From: Archilochus colubris
Taxonomy: Eukaryota; Chordata; Aves; Apodiformes; Trochilidae
Assembly (NCBI GenBank): GCA_023079485.1
Contig: CM041101.1
Span: 9,264,501-9,328,500 of the forward strand
Length of the DNA: 64,000 nt
Reading direction: 5' to 3'
Shown in pieces: positions 12,901-21,822 of the stretch. Within the stretch, counting starts at the first letter, position 1; the number at the start of each line of letters is the position of its first letter. The position numbers and the translations under genes are program-made. The notes beneath the pieces were generated by a model. It saw nothing but the letters and a program-made list of their open reading frames with translations, was not told the DNA's origin and searched no databases.

Positions 12901-15300
12901 AGAGGGGTGAGAATAAAAAAATGGAATTAAGAGGTGTCAAGGTTCGTTTGAGAGGAGGGGAAAGGGCTCTGGAGCTGACAGGGCAGTGATGCAAATCCCC
13001 TTTGGAGCACCCAAAGGATCAAGGTAGACGGATTCATGTGAGGGTGGAGAAGACATGACTTCAGTTGGTTCTCTAATTTGATGGAATTTATTTTTGTATG
13101 GACTCTCCACACAGAGCATCTCCCAGCTGCTTCACCCAAAAGAGAAATAACACAGAAACACAAAATTCTGGCAGAAGTGCTCACCAGTCCAGGCAGCTCA
13201 GTGGGAGGGAAGAATGTAAGTGCTGGCCTTGAGGATTTGATTTTCCAAATCATCAGGAAATCACATGCTTTTTTTTTTTTTTTTTTTTTTTTTTCCCCAG
13301 TTTCTATATCACCACTTTCCTTAGGCTTTTCTCAAACCATCTTCTGGAATATACTGAGGCTGATTCTAATCTCAAACAGCTTTTATAGCACTGTAACTCT
13401 GATCTCACACTGGCTTTACACTGGTGCAATTCCATTTATTTCAACTGAGTAAATTCCTGATTTATGTTCATGCAAACGACAGCAGAAATAGCCCCGTGGT
13501 TTTCCCTGGGGCAATGCCTGGCTCCCACCAGGCTGAGGAAGAGGAAGATTAGGTCCCTTGCAATGCAAATGGGGTAGAAAACTGTCATTAAATTACACCT
13601 AGACCCTTGCTTTCAAACATATTTTTGCTCTTTTTTTTTTTTTTGGGGGGGGGGGTGTGGGAGGAGAAATCAGTCCTCACTCCCTCCTTGCTCTGGTTTC
13701 TTTCACCCATTTGTGCCCAAACTCTTCCTCTCTTCCTCAGGCCTGGCTCAGACCACTGGAAATCTGGTGCTTTGGATGAAATTGGAATGCTTGTGTCCTG
13801 TTTGCTTGGAAATATTAAAATAATCCTGGTGGGGAAGGGAATCCTTTGAGGCAGGAGGGTGGCAGGGCAGGCTATGGGCTGGCCTTGATGCAGAGCAAGG
13901 AGCTGAGAGAAGAAGTGGGTTCCTCTGCAAAGACCCCCTAACAGAACTCTAATTCATTTATTTTTTAATAAAAATCACCCGAGGGAGCTGATCAATGCTT
14001 TGCCCCATGGTCAGGCTTGTTTGGAGCCTGTATCATTTCTTTGATTTATTCTCTGTGATGTGGAAGGATGTAACCAGCATCCCTGGCACAGCATCCCCAG
14101 TTACCTCCTGAGCTACCCCATCCTGGTTAGATGCCTGCCCTTAAAAGCAGCCCCTGCCTCCTGGGCAGTGATGCTGGATCCAAACCAGGCTCCTGAATCC
14201 TTCCCAGACCCTGTGGGATGAGGAGTGCCCTGTCCCAGGGGTTCTGCCAAGCTGAGGCTTCCTCTCAGGTAAGGCTCATCCTTGCTTGGTTCTGCTGAAT
14301 GAAGGAAAAGCAGGGAATGGTTGGGACATCCCCTGGATTATCATGACATTGGAGTGGGTTTCCACTTGAATTTGCTCTGGGGAAAGATCTGGGACAGAGG
14401 AAGGGGGAGGTAAAGGAAGGGGGAAGCCAGGAGGGGAGGGGATGAGACCTTTGCTTCTCGAGTAGTGGTGGAAGAATGTTTGGTTTAGTTTTGTGGACAA
14501 GGGTTTCTGAGATGCCCTCAGCTGCTGTGCTCTGCCCTAAAGGGCCTTTGGCTGCACCAGCAGCTGGGGAGATGCATGAGGCCAGAGACCAAATAACTTG
14601 GGGACAGTGGTGACACCCAGAGCTCTCCCTGCTTTGCTCTGCTCTAGCCCAGGCTCTTGCTGGTGCAGAGGCAGGATCAAAAAATATGTTCCTCTCCAGG
14701 CTTCATCTCCTTGCTGTGAAGTGGTGGAGGGAAAGGAGGGATGGTGCAGCCCTCCAGGAGACCCTGGGCTGAGGGGAGACCTTGGTCCCAGGTCAGCCAA
14801 GAAGATTCGGCTGCCCCAGCTCCCACATTTAGGTTCCAGAGCCCCTTCTGAGGAGCTCAGTGAGCATAAATCAGTGCAGCCCCACCCTGGCTGTGGGGTT
14901 GCACTGATTGCTACCTGCTGAGGACCCCTTAACACTGCAGGGGAGGGAGCAGGCTTGTCCATTCTGCTGGGTGAACATCTCCCCTTCACACCCAGCATGG
15001 CACCAGCTTCTCCTCTGAGCCCCTCTCCTCTTCCTCCTGGGGCTGTGCAGTCAAAGCAAGAGCCCCTCCTGGCCCATGAAACCTCTGAGCAGCCCCGGGG
15101 GCTGCAGGGACCCCTCAGCCTCCCAGACAGACCCAAGGGAGATGAAATGCCCCAACCTGACATCAGCAGAATAAAATATGGTCCTGGCAGTAACCCGATA
15201 GAAGTCGATGGTAATTTGGGGTGGGGGAGGAGAGGAGGAGGAGGCACTGAAAAAAAGGAGGCATGGAAAGTACACTTCCTTTTGGTGTGTTGCTGGGAAG
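6911..15300. other. Intergenic DNA with homopolymer tracts
   Basis: No gene recognised. Simple tracts: T19 at 7507-7525, a TATATAGA-like stretch at 9373-9406, C14 at 11386-11399, T26 at 13269-13294 (followed by CCCCAG) and T14G11 at 13631-13655. A block at about 7200-7500 is moderately AT-rich with GATA-type words (TTATCA, GATAAAGG) and could be regulatory. The T26-CCCCAG near 13300 resembles a splice acceptor, but no exon with a donor and open frame follows it. Confidence 0.5.
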
Positions 15301-15700
15301 ACCATTAGGGAAACCACTGGATTATTTTTCACATTCTTCAGTGCAAAACTACTGCATTTTATGACCACCATCAATAACAGCTATCATATTACTAATGCTA
15401 CAGTTGCCACATATATAATATTTAAATCACATTTGTGGCTGACAGAGACCTATGGATATTCTTGATCCCAACAGGCTATTACAGTTCATATCGTGTCTGT
15501 CATATAAATATTATGAATCATTTCCCACTATCTTTATGGGGGCTACATTGACATCATCAAAAAGGCTCTGGGTACTGCCGGGCCCTGCATATTTATGTCC
15601 ACCTTATGTATATGTATGTGAATGGAGGGAGATTTATACAACAATCAGCAGTAATAAATGCCTATGATAAAGCGTATTATCTTCACACTTCATTTGCAAA
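15301..15700. promoter_or_regulatory. AT-rich candidate conserved noncoding element
   Basis: Roughly 400 bp of AT-rich, non-repetitive sequence stand out sharply from the GC-rich flank. They hold many homeobox-, MEF2- and TATA-like words such as 'catataaatattatgaatc' and 'catatttatg', and have no long homopolymers. It lies about 6 kb upstream of the RXRA promoter. This texture is common in deeply conserved vertebrate enhancers. No conservation data are available to me, so the call is an inference. Confidence 0.35.
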
Positions 15701-17536
15701 GTGTTTTGTATGCAGGGACGAGGGGAAGGAGAGCAGAGGAAGATTCCCTGAACTGATTGGGTCACATCCTCAGGTTCTGGTGTAACCCAGGTGGCACAGC
15801 CCCCTCCCTCCCAGCAGAGTAAGATGAGCTTCAGCTGCTGCCCAGACCTGGACCTGGTCACCAAGCTGCTGGTTCACATCAGGTGAGGATTTGGCTGCTT
15901 TCCCACCTGCTGGATGGGTGATGTTCCACGTGCTTTCCCCACAGAGCTATAAATCTTGTAGTTCATGGGCTGCATTTCATCTTCCAGCCCTTAATGCTTG
16001 CTGTGCTGGCTCCTTTGGCAGTCAAGCCCTGGCCTGGGTGATGAGTTGAAATAAAGAGATCTCCAGGTGTTATAAATGGCAAGTCAAGTTCTACCTTTTA
16101 CAAAGCCTTTTTTTTTTACAAAAGGAGTTAATTAAAGCACTGTCCCTGCAAACCTGGTGAGACCCAATCCACCAGCAAAGCACCAGAGAGGAGGAGACTT
16201 CCCCTGGGATTATTCAAACTCGAGTCAGACAAGAGCCCAGGTGCCCTGAGACCTCCTCCCCAAACCTGTTGTAACTGCTTGAGCACTTTATTTATTAAGA
16301 CTTGCTCCATATGCAGAGCCAGAACAAATGGAACTTTACAGCTTGGAAGTCAGGAGGTCTCTAATGAGCATTTAATGCCCTGCTCTGAAAGTACAGCACA
16401 AGACTTGTGGTGCTGCAATGCATTATTTTATCCGAGCAGCCTCCAAAAGAGGGGAGGATGCAATGGCTCTGCCTATCCTTGGCGTGGGAATGTGGCTCTC
16501 CAGCTCCAGCAGATCAAATAAATCATGTGCATTTCACTTCATAAACAAACATCAGCAGCTTGTTAAGTGCTGCTGGGGAAAGAAAGGCAAAAAAAAAAGT
16601 CACAAAGCAGTTTAAATCTCCAACACTTCAAAAAAATGTCTTGTCCTTTGGAGTTGTTGCTGGTTTGTGTCAAGGGAGTCCCTGAGGAATGGGGAGTCAC
16701 CCTCTGCAGTGGTTTGGGTTTGCAAAGCTGGTTTTGTGTGTGTGTGTGTGAGAGATGCTGAGAGGTCCCAGCAGGAGCCTTGCAGCCAGGGCATGTGCTT
16801 GGGGACTGCCTCCACTTTCAGCCTCCAAGGTCCCTGTGTGCCACCATGGCCTCTGGCATGTCCCCCCAGGTCCTGCTGTGTCCCTGGGCTGAGAGAGAAG
16901 CCAAGCAACGTGGGAACCCTCTAAGAACCCAGGTGGGTCCTGGCTCCCAGCCCTGCAGTCCAGATAGCCCAGGCAGTGGGGATATTCCAGCAGCCTCCTG
17001 GTCTTATGGCACCCAAAGAAGGGTCCTGGAGCCTGCAGTGACTTTGGGAGGGGGAGAAAGTTGCTGGAGTTGAGGACAAGCCAGGAAAAGTCTCACAAAG
17101 TGTGTGTCAGGGGGTGTAAGGTGTCCTTCTCCAGCTGCATCTGTTTTTCAGCTCCTGTGTCACACACAGTCACACAGCATCTTCTCAGGGGGGGTCTCTG
17201 TGGCCATGAGCCCCTGGCAAGTGGCCACAACCACCCTTGTCCCTATCTCATGGTAGCCCTGGCCACCCATTGCATCCTTCCCCTTCCCTGGATTGTGGGA
17301 GAAAGAGCCCAGAAACAGCCTGTGAACTCCTCCTGTTCTTTCTCACTCAGCCTTACTTTGTATTTATTCTTTCTTTAATCTGCAATAAAAGGCAGCCAGG
17401 GAGGGAAATAGATTTTTTTTTTTTTTCTAACTGTGCAGGAGGGCATGAAGCAGTAGGGGAAGCCCAGCAGGTTTTGCTTTTGTCCCATCAGATAATTTTG
17501 AGTTATGGACAAGATAAGCAGGCATCACTTAGGGAA

Positions 17537-17567
<31 letters not shown>

Positions 17568-18763
17568 CTGTTATTTCCAAATTAAAGCTGTTATTTCCAA
17601 ATTGCCTTTCTGGGCCCAGGTGCCCCGTGCTGAACAAAGTCTTGGGTCTCAGCTCTCCCCTGAAAGCACCTGGGTGCATCCCTCCTGCTGATGCTCACAC
17701 ACACCTGCATCCCTTTGGCCCAAAACATCTTGAGCAGAGGTGGAGACAACAGAGTGGGATGTGGGGATGGAGGGAGAAGCTGTTGCCTCCCTGATGCAGG
17801 AGTGAACACAGTGTTTCTCTGTCAAATTTGGCCAAAATTGGCAACGAATTTGGCACCAGAACTGAAAGCTGATCAGAGGAGGCCAAGCAGATCCCCTCTA
17901 AATCAGGATGTCACTTAAGCCTTCCTCAGGATCCCAAGCTAAAGGGAATTCACATTACCCAAGGGCAGAGAGAACAAGAACCACTGAAGGATTTCCCCAA
18001 ACAGCTCTCCCAGGCAGTGCAGAACCTTCAAGCATCCCTGCATCAAGCAGCTAGATACACAAGCCAATGACCTGCAAAAATGATGTGTCCCCCCCAGTGC
18101 TCCCCAGGATGATTTAAATCCTTAGCTGGGAAGTGCAAAGCTGAAGTTGAGCAGAGTGGTAGAGCTGATTGAATTAATAGTGCATTAAGGAATTGAGGGG
18201 GGGTGGGGTGGGGTGTGAGAAGGAAAAGAGGTTTGTAACATCACAGAAATATCCCTGCTACCTTCTGGCATCTTCAAGAGACTGGAAATGTGGGACTGCA
18301 TCCAGCTGTCTTCTCTGGGGCAAAATTCCTTTGGCTTCTGTGGGAGGTTTTACCCAAATAAGGACTGCAGGATCAGACCTGTTATTGTCACTGCAATTAA
18401 CATTTAGATCCACATCTAACACGAACTGTTACAGGCTGGTTAGGGAGAAATTTAATTTGCTCTAAACAGCTTGACGGGAGAGGAGCGTGAAATGTCCTAG
18501 TTATGGTAATTTCATGTGTTAAGGCTCTACAAAGGTGGATTTTTCAGCCATGGGTCTAATAACCCTGCTGCAGCCATTGAGCTAAGGGTGTGCTTTGGGA
18601 TCCTGAGGTTTGGGGGCAGATCCCCCCCTGTGCTGGGTGGAGGGGTAACCTGGAGCTGGCAGGTTACCTGCTCAAAGCCAGGGAGGTCCTGAACTCATCC
18701 TGGGCTGTCAGGACACTGCTGATTCCAACAGCATCTGTGTCCAGCAGCAGGGTCTGCCTGGAG
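15701..18763. other. Intergenic DNA, no gene recognised
   Basis: Mixed GC-rich flank. The part around 16080-16620 is somewhat AT-rich and non-repetitive. A (TG)n stretch lies near 16735-16750. No exon or RNA gene is supported. Confidence 0.55.
17535..17603. repeat. A28 tract followed by a 20-bp tandem duplication
   Basis: A run of 28 A (17535-17562) is followed by two adjacent copies of an about 20-bp unit containing AGCTGTTATTTCCAAATT (17565-17583 and 17585-17603). A poly(A) run next to a short duplication recalls a retroposed tail. However, both copies are on the same side of the tail and I recognise no SINE body upstream, so a simple tandem duplication is more likely. Confidence 0.85.
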
Positions 18764-18837
18764 AGGCACAGCATTGCCCCCAGATGAGTTTTCCCTGGGG
18801 AGGCACAGCATTGCCCCCAGATGAGTTTTCCCTTCTC
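18764..18837. repeat. 37-bp tandem duplication
   Basis: Two adjacent copies (18764-18800 and from 18801) share a perfect first 33 bp beginning AGGCACAGCATTGCCCCC. The near-identity suggests a recent event. No gene overlaps it. Confidence 0.9.
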
Positions 18838-20244
18838 AGACACAGTGCTGAGCTTTATTTGTGTATCAGGAAGCTGATTTCTACCTGTTTTGCTAAAGGA
18901 GTTTGTACACAGGTGGAAGATCTACAATCTTTGCCCTGCCAACCTCCTCTTAGAGGCTTTGGACCTGCTTTTTCCAACAACCCCCCCAACTTTCTTTTTA
19001 TACCCTTATAGATTTCCTTTTCCCCCTTTTCTCCCAGGAGTTAATGTAACTCAGCCATAAAAACTGACTTGGAGATGAAACTTGGCATTTAAGGTCCCAG
19101 CCCGGGAGCAAATGAAGTTACTAGTTATAAACACACACCAAAATCTGTTTGGACATGCTGAAATTACAGGAGCAGAGGATAAAAAGGATCCAAGATGTTT
19201 TATTTTGTTTTAACTTCTGCAGCTCTGCCTGGGTGTCAACTTGCAGGCTGGGTCCCCTTGGTGGTTTTCTTCTTGCTATAATTCAAGTTGTGATGAACCC
19301 CTGGCTGGGCTGGGCAAGGGGTCTCAAGTTGATCCTCACTGGGATCCTATGGGATGCTCAGCTGCATATTCCCCACCTAACAGCCCACCCGTGGGTCTGC
19401 CCAGAAGAGCTGTAGGAAAAACCAGGTATTAGGGGCCTTTCCAGGGCCTTTGGATACAAGAGTGACAGGTATGAGGTGGGTAAAGGCACGCAGGTGACGG
19501 GCAGGGATGTGACAATGAAAGGGAGATAAGAGGCTTTGTTTTTAGAGGAGGAGGTGCTGGATACCCATGACATCAGATGCTTTGCCAACGAGAGAATAAA
19601 TCATGGCAGATAAGAAGCTCAGAAGCTCTCCATGGCTGGGCCTGACACCCAGCAACAGTGCACCCGTGTCTCCTGGCAGCTTCTCCCTGCTGTGCCTGCT
19701 CTAAACCGGGGTGCTGGTGGGTACCCATCTCCAGCTACCCCTTTGCTGCAGGACAGCTGGGCCATGCCAGCAGAACCCCCCCAGCACCGTCCCTGGGTGT
19801 CACTTCAGGCTCTCTGGGTGACCCCCTGGGAGCAGCTGGAGCTGGGGGCTCTGCCTGTTTGCTCTGGGTGTTGGGGCCAGGAGGAGTGAGGGTGGATCTG
19901 GTGTTTAATGTGCTTCATGCATAGCAGAGTGGCTTTGGTCCATCAAGTTGCTAATACACATTCTTACCAGGCTGAGCATCATTTATTAAACCTGGCGGGG
20001 GGGGGGCACCAGGGCCCCAGCTGCTCTGGGTGGGCTGGGACCCCCTGTACTGAGGAAGGTTGGGGGGGTTTGCAGGTGAACACCCCCACAGGGAGTGATT
20101 TGTTGGGCCTGGTTGATGAGAAATGAAAGAAATCCTGTCCTGAACACAGAACCCTGGGACACAACCTGGGGACAGGGCTGAGGGTCTCGCTGGCTGGGGG
20201 CAGGGGAGTTGCTGTCCCTTTACTCTGTGATGCCCCCCCCCCCC
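18838..20244. other. Intergenic DNA between duplication and CR1
   Basis: No gene recognised. A short AT-richer segment lies near 19000-19160. The rest is GC-rich flank with G-runs near 19997-20005. Confidence 0.5.
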
Positions 20245-20577
20245 TCCTTAGAGCACCTTCCATTACCCAGAGAGGCTTCAGGAAAGCTGGGGAGGGAATT
20301 CAGAGAAGGGCCTGGAGGGATGGGGTGAGGGGGAACAGTTTTAAGCTGAAAGAGGGGAGCTTGAGATGAGATGCCAGACAAGAATCCTTTGGTGTGAGGG
20401 TGCTGAGCCCCTGGCTCAGGTTTCCCAGAGAAGCTGTGGCTGCCCCATCCCTGGCAGGGTCCAAGGTTGGATGGGGCTTGGAGCACCCTGGGCTGGGGGA
20501 GGTGTCCCTGCCCATGGCAGGGGGGTGGGACTGGGTGGCCCTTAATGTCCCTTCCAACCCAAACCAGTTCTATAAAT
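20245..20577 (+). mobile_element. CR1 LINE 3' fragment, + strand
   Basis: Recognisable CR1 3' end. In order it contains 'gggcctggagggatgggg', 'gctgtggctgccccatcc', 'ggttggatggggcttggagc', 'ccctgcccatggcagggg' and 'aatgtcccttccaaccca', ending near 'ttctataaatt'. It is 5'-truncated as usual for CR1 and carries no intact reverse-transcriptase frame. Its terminal 145 bp differ from the minus-strand copy at 41182-41656 at only about 8 positions by eye, so the two belong to the same subfamily. It ends just upstream of the pyrimidine tract that leads into the RXRA promoter. Confidence 0.9.
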
Positions 20578-20756
20578 TGGTCAGCATCACTTACAGAGTC
20601 CCTCTCCCACTCCCAAGGCTGCCAAAGCAGTGTTCCACAGCCTCTCCCCCTTCTTTTTTCCATTTTCTTTTAATTTTTTTTGGTCTTCTTTTCCTTTTTA
20701 GTATTTTTTTTGTTAATTTTTAGCTTCTCATTTCTTCTTTTCCTGTGCTTTCTTTT

Positions 20757-21345
20757 TTTCCCTTCTCATTTCTTTTCTCTTTTTTCCTTCTTGTTTTTCT
20801 TTTTTCCCCCTTTTTCAATTTTCCTTCTCTTTTTTATTTTCTTTTTTCTTTTTCCCCCCTTTCTTTCTTTCTTTCCTTTTTTCCTCTCTTTTTCCCCCTT
20901 TCCCTTTTTTCCTTTTTTCTTTTCTCCTTTCTTTTTTTCTTTCCTTTTTTTTTTCTCTTTTTCCCTTCTTTCCCTTTTTTCCTTTTTTCTTTTTCCTTTT
21001 TTTTCTCTTTCCTTTTCTTCCTCTTTTTCCCCTCTTTCCTTCTTCCTTTTTTTCCTTATTTTTTTCCCCCTTTTTCCTTTTTTTTTCCCTCTTTCCTTTA
21101 TTTTTCCCCTTTCTTTCTCCTTCTTTTTTTCCTCTTGCCTTTTCTTCCTCTCTTTTTTTCCCCTTTCCCTTTTTTCCTTTTCTTTTTTTCCTTTTTTTCT
21201 CTTTCCTTTTTTTCCCTTTTTTTCCTCTCTTTTTTCCCCTCTTTCCCCCCCTTTTTTTTCCCTTTTTCCCCCTTCTCTCTGATTTCCCCCCCTTCCTTTC
21301 CCCACACCCTCTCCCTCCTCCATCCCCCCCCCCCCCCCCAGCCCA
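20757..21345. repeat. Polypyrimidine tract abutting the RXRA CpG island
   Basis: On the + strand this is almost pure C and T. Between 20769 and 21280 (512 bp) I count only seven purines (20793, 20817, 20818, 20836, 21058, 21100, 21137). There are uninterrupted pyrimidine stretches of 221 bp (20837-21057) and 143 bp (21138-21280). The tract continues as C-rich DNA with a C run near 21325-21340 and meets the CpG island directly. It is not a clean tandem array but an irregular mix of T-runs and C-runs. The long S/F/P-rich frames on + and K/E/R-rich frames on - that cross it are compositional artefacts. Confidence 0.95.
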
Positions 21346-21369
21346 GCTCTCCGGGGCTGCGGGCGGCGC

Positions 21370-21408
21370 GGGGCGGGCTGCGCGGGGCGGGCGGTCGCTG
21401 CGGGGCGG
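21370..21408 (+). promoter_or_regulatory. RXRA: Cluster of three GC boxes, likely RXRA core promoter
   Basis: GGGGCGGG at 21370-21377, GGGGCGGGC at 21384-21392 and GGGGCGG at 21402-21408 match the Sp1/KLF GC-box core and lie within 40 bp. No TATA box is evident. This fits a CpG-island promoter, with transcription probably starting at dispersed sites between here and about 21600. The exact start cannot be read from the sequence. Confidence 0.6.
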
Positions 21409-21470
21409 TCGCGGCGCTCGCTCCCCCCTGCGCGGGCCCCGGCGCGGAGCCGATCGCGCCCAGCGGAGCC

Positions 21471-21516
21471 CCGCGGCCGAGTTACATTGTTGGGAGTTTG
21501 CAACAACTCCGCGGCC
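21471..21516. promoter_or_regulatory. Compact palindromic element between CCGCGGCC repeats
   Basis: CCGCGGCC occurs at 21471-21478 and again at 21509-21516. Between them are two alternative hairpin stems: TTGTTG (21487-21492) with CAACAA (21501-21506), and GGAGTT (21493-21498) with AACTCC (21505-21510). A low-GC core set in CpG-dense DNA is unusual. If it is transcribed it would be 5' UTR structure; if not, it is a promoter motif. Confidence 0.45.
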
Positions 21517-21770
21517 TCGTCTGCGCGCCCGGCGCTGCGCGGGGCCGCCGGTGCGGGGCTGCAGCCTCCCCGCCTCCTCCTCCTCCTCCTCCCCCCTTGG
21601 TCTTTTTTTTTTTTTTCTTCCTTTTTCCCGTTTTTTTCTTTTTTTTTTTTTTTTCTTCCCTCCCCCCCTCCCTCTCCCTCCCCCCCTTTCGCTTTGATTT
21701 CTCTCTCCTCCCCTCTGCGCGCCCTGCGTGTGTGTTTTTTTCGCCGCCGATCTTCACCAAGCCCCTTGGC

Positions 21771-21779
21771 ATGAGTTAA
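21771..21779 (+). promoter_or_regulatory. RXRA: Two-codon upstream ORF before RXRA
   Basis: ATG AGT TAA at 21771-21779 forms a two-codon ORF whose stop ends nine bases before the RXRA ATG at 21789. It is the only ATG I see on the + strand between about 21480 and 21789. It has G at -3 but A at +4, a weaker context than the main start (G at -3, G at +4). Such a short uORF with minimal spacing could lower initiation at RXRA or require leaky scanning. It matters only if transcription starts upstream of 21771, which is likely but not shown. Confidence 0.55.
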
Positions 21780-21788
21780 GCACCAGCC

Positions 21789-21816
21789 ATGGACACCAAA
21801 CACTTCCTGCCACTGG
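21789..21816 (+). CDS. RXRA: Retinoid X receptor alpha, first coding exon (partial)
   Basis: RXRA is a nuclear receptor that binds 9-cis-retinoic acid and acts in the nucleus as a homodimer or as obligate partner of RAR, PPAR, LXR, VDR and others. This exon encodes MDTKHFLPL and the first base of the next codon, followed by GTGAGT. It matches the known RXRA N-terminus, where the next residue is Asp. The leftover G (phase 1) fits a GAY codon completed by exon 2. RXRB and RXRG begin differently. The start has a strong Kozak context and lies inside a CpG island. Only the tip of the N-terminal A/B (AF-1) region is encoded here. The DNA-binding and ligand-binding domains lie downstream of the window. 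The match is short (nine residues), but the island, start context, donor and phase all agree. Confidence 0.87.
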
Positions 21817-21822
21817 GTGAGT
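21817..21822 (+). other. RXRA: Splice donor of RXRA exon 1
   Basis: The exon end CTGG is followed by GTGAGT, a near-consensus U1 donor. Splicing here gives a phase-1 junction, as expected for the RXRA first coding intron. Confidence 0.85.

Noticed and set aside
13269..13300. Strong acceptor-like T26-CCCCAG
   Set aside because: A long T homopolymer explains the pyrimidine stretch. No open exon with a convincing donor follows.
1..21339. WDR5 or U6atac snRNA upstream of RXRA, as in mammalian synteny
   Set aside because: No WD-repeat exon and no U6atac-like sequence was recognised on either strand. They probably lie further upstream.
20680..21803. Frames of 200-345 codons across the pyrimidine tract on both strands
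   Set aside because: Products are almost only F/S/P/L or K/E/R/G, tracking base composition. The + strand frame runs into the RXRA 5' UTR in a different frame, and there is no domain or splice support.
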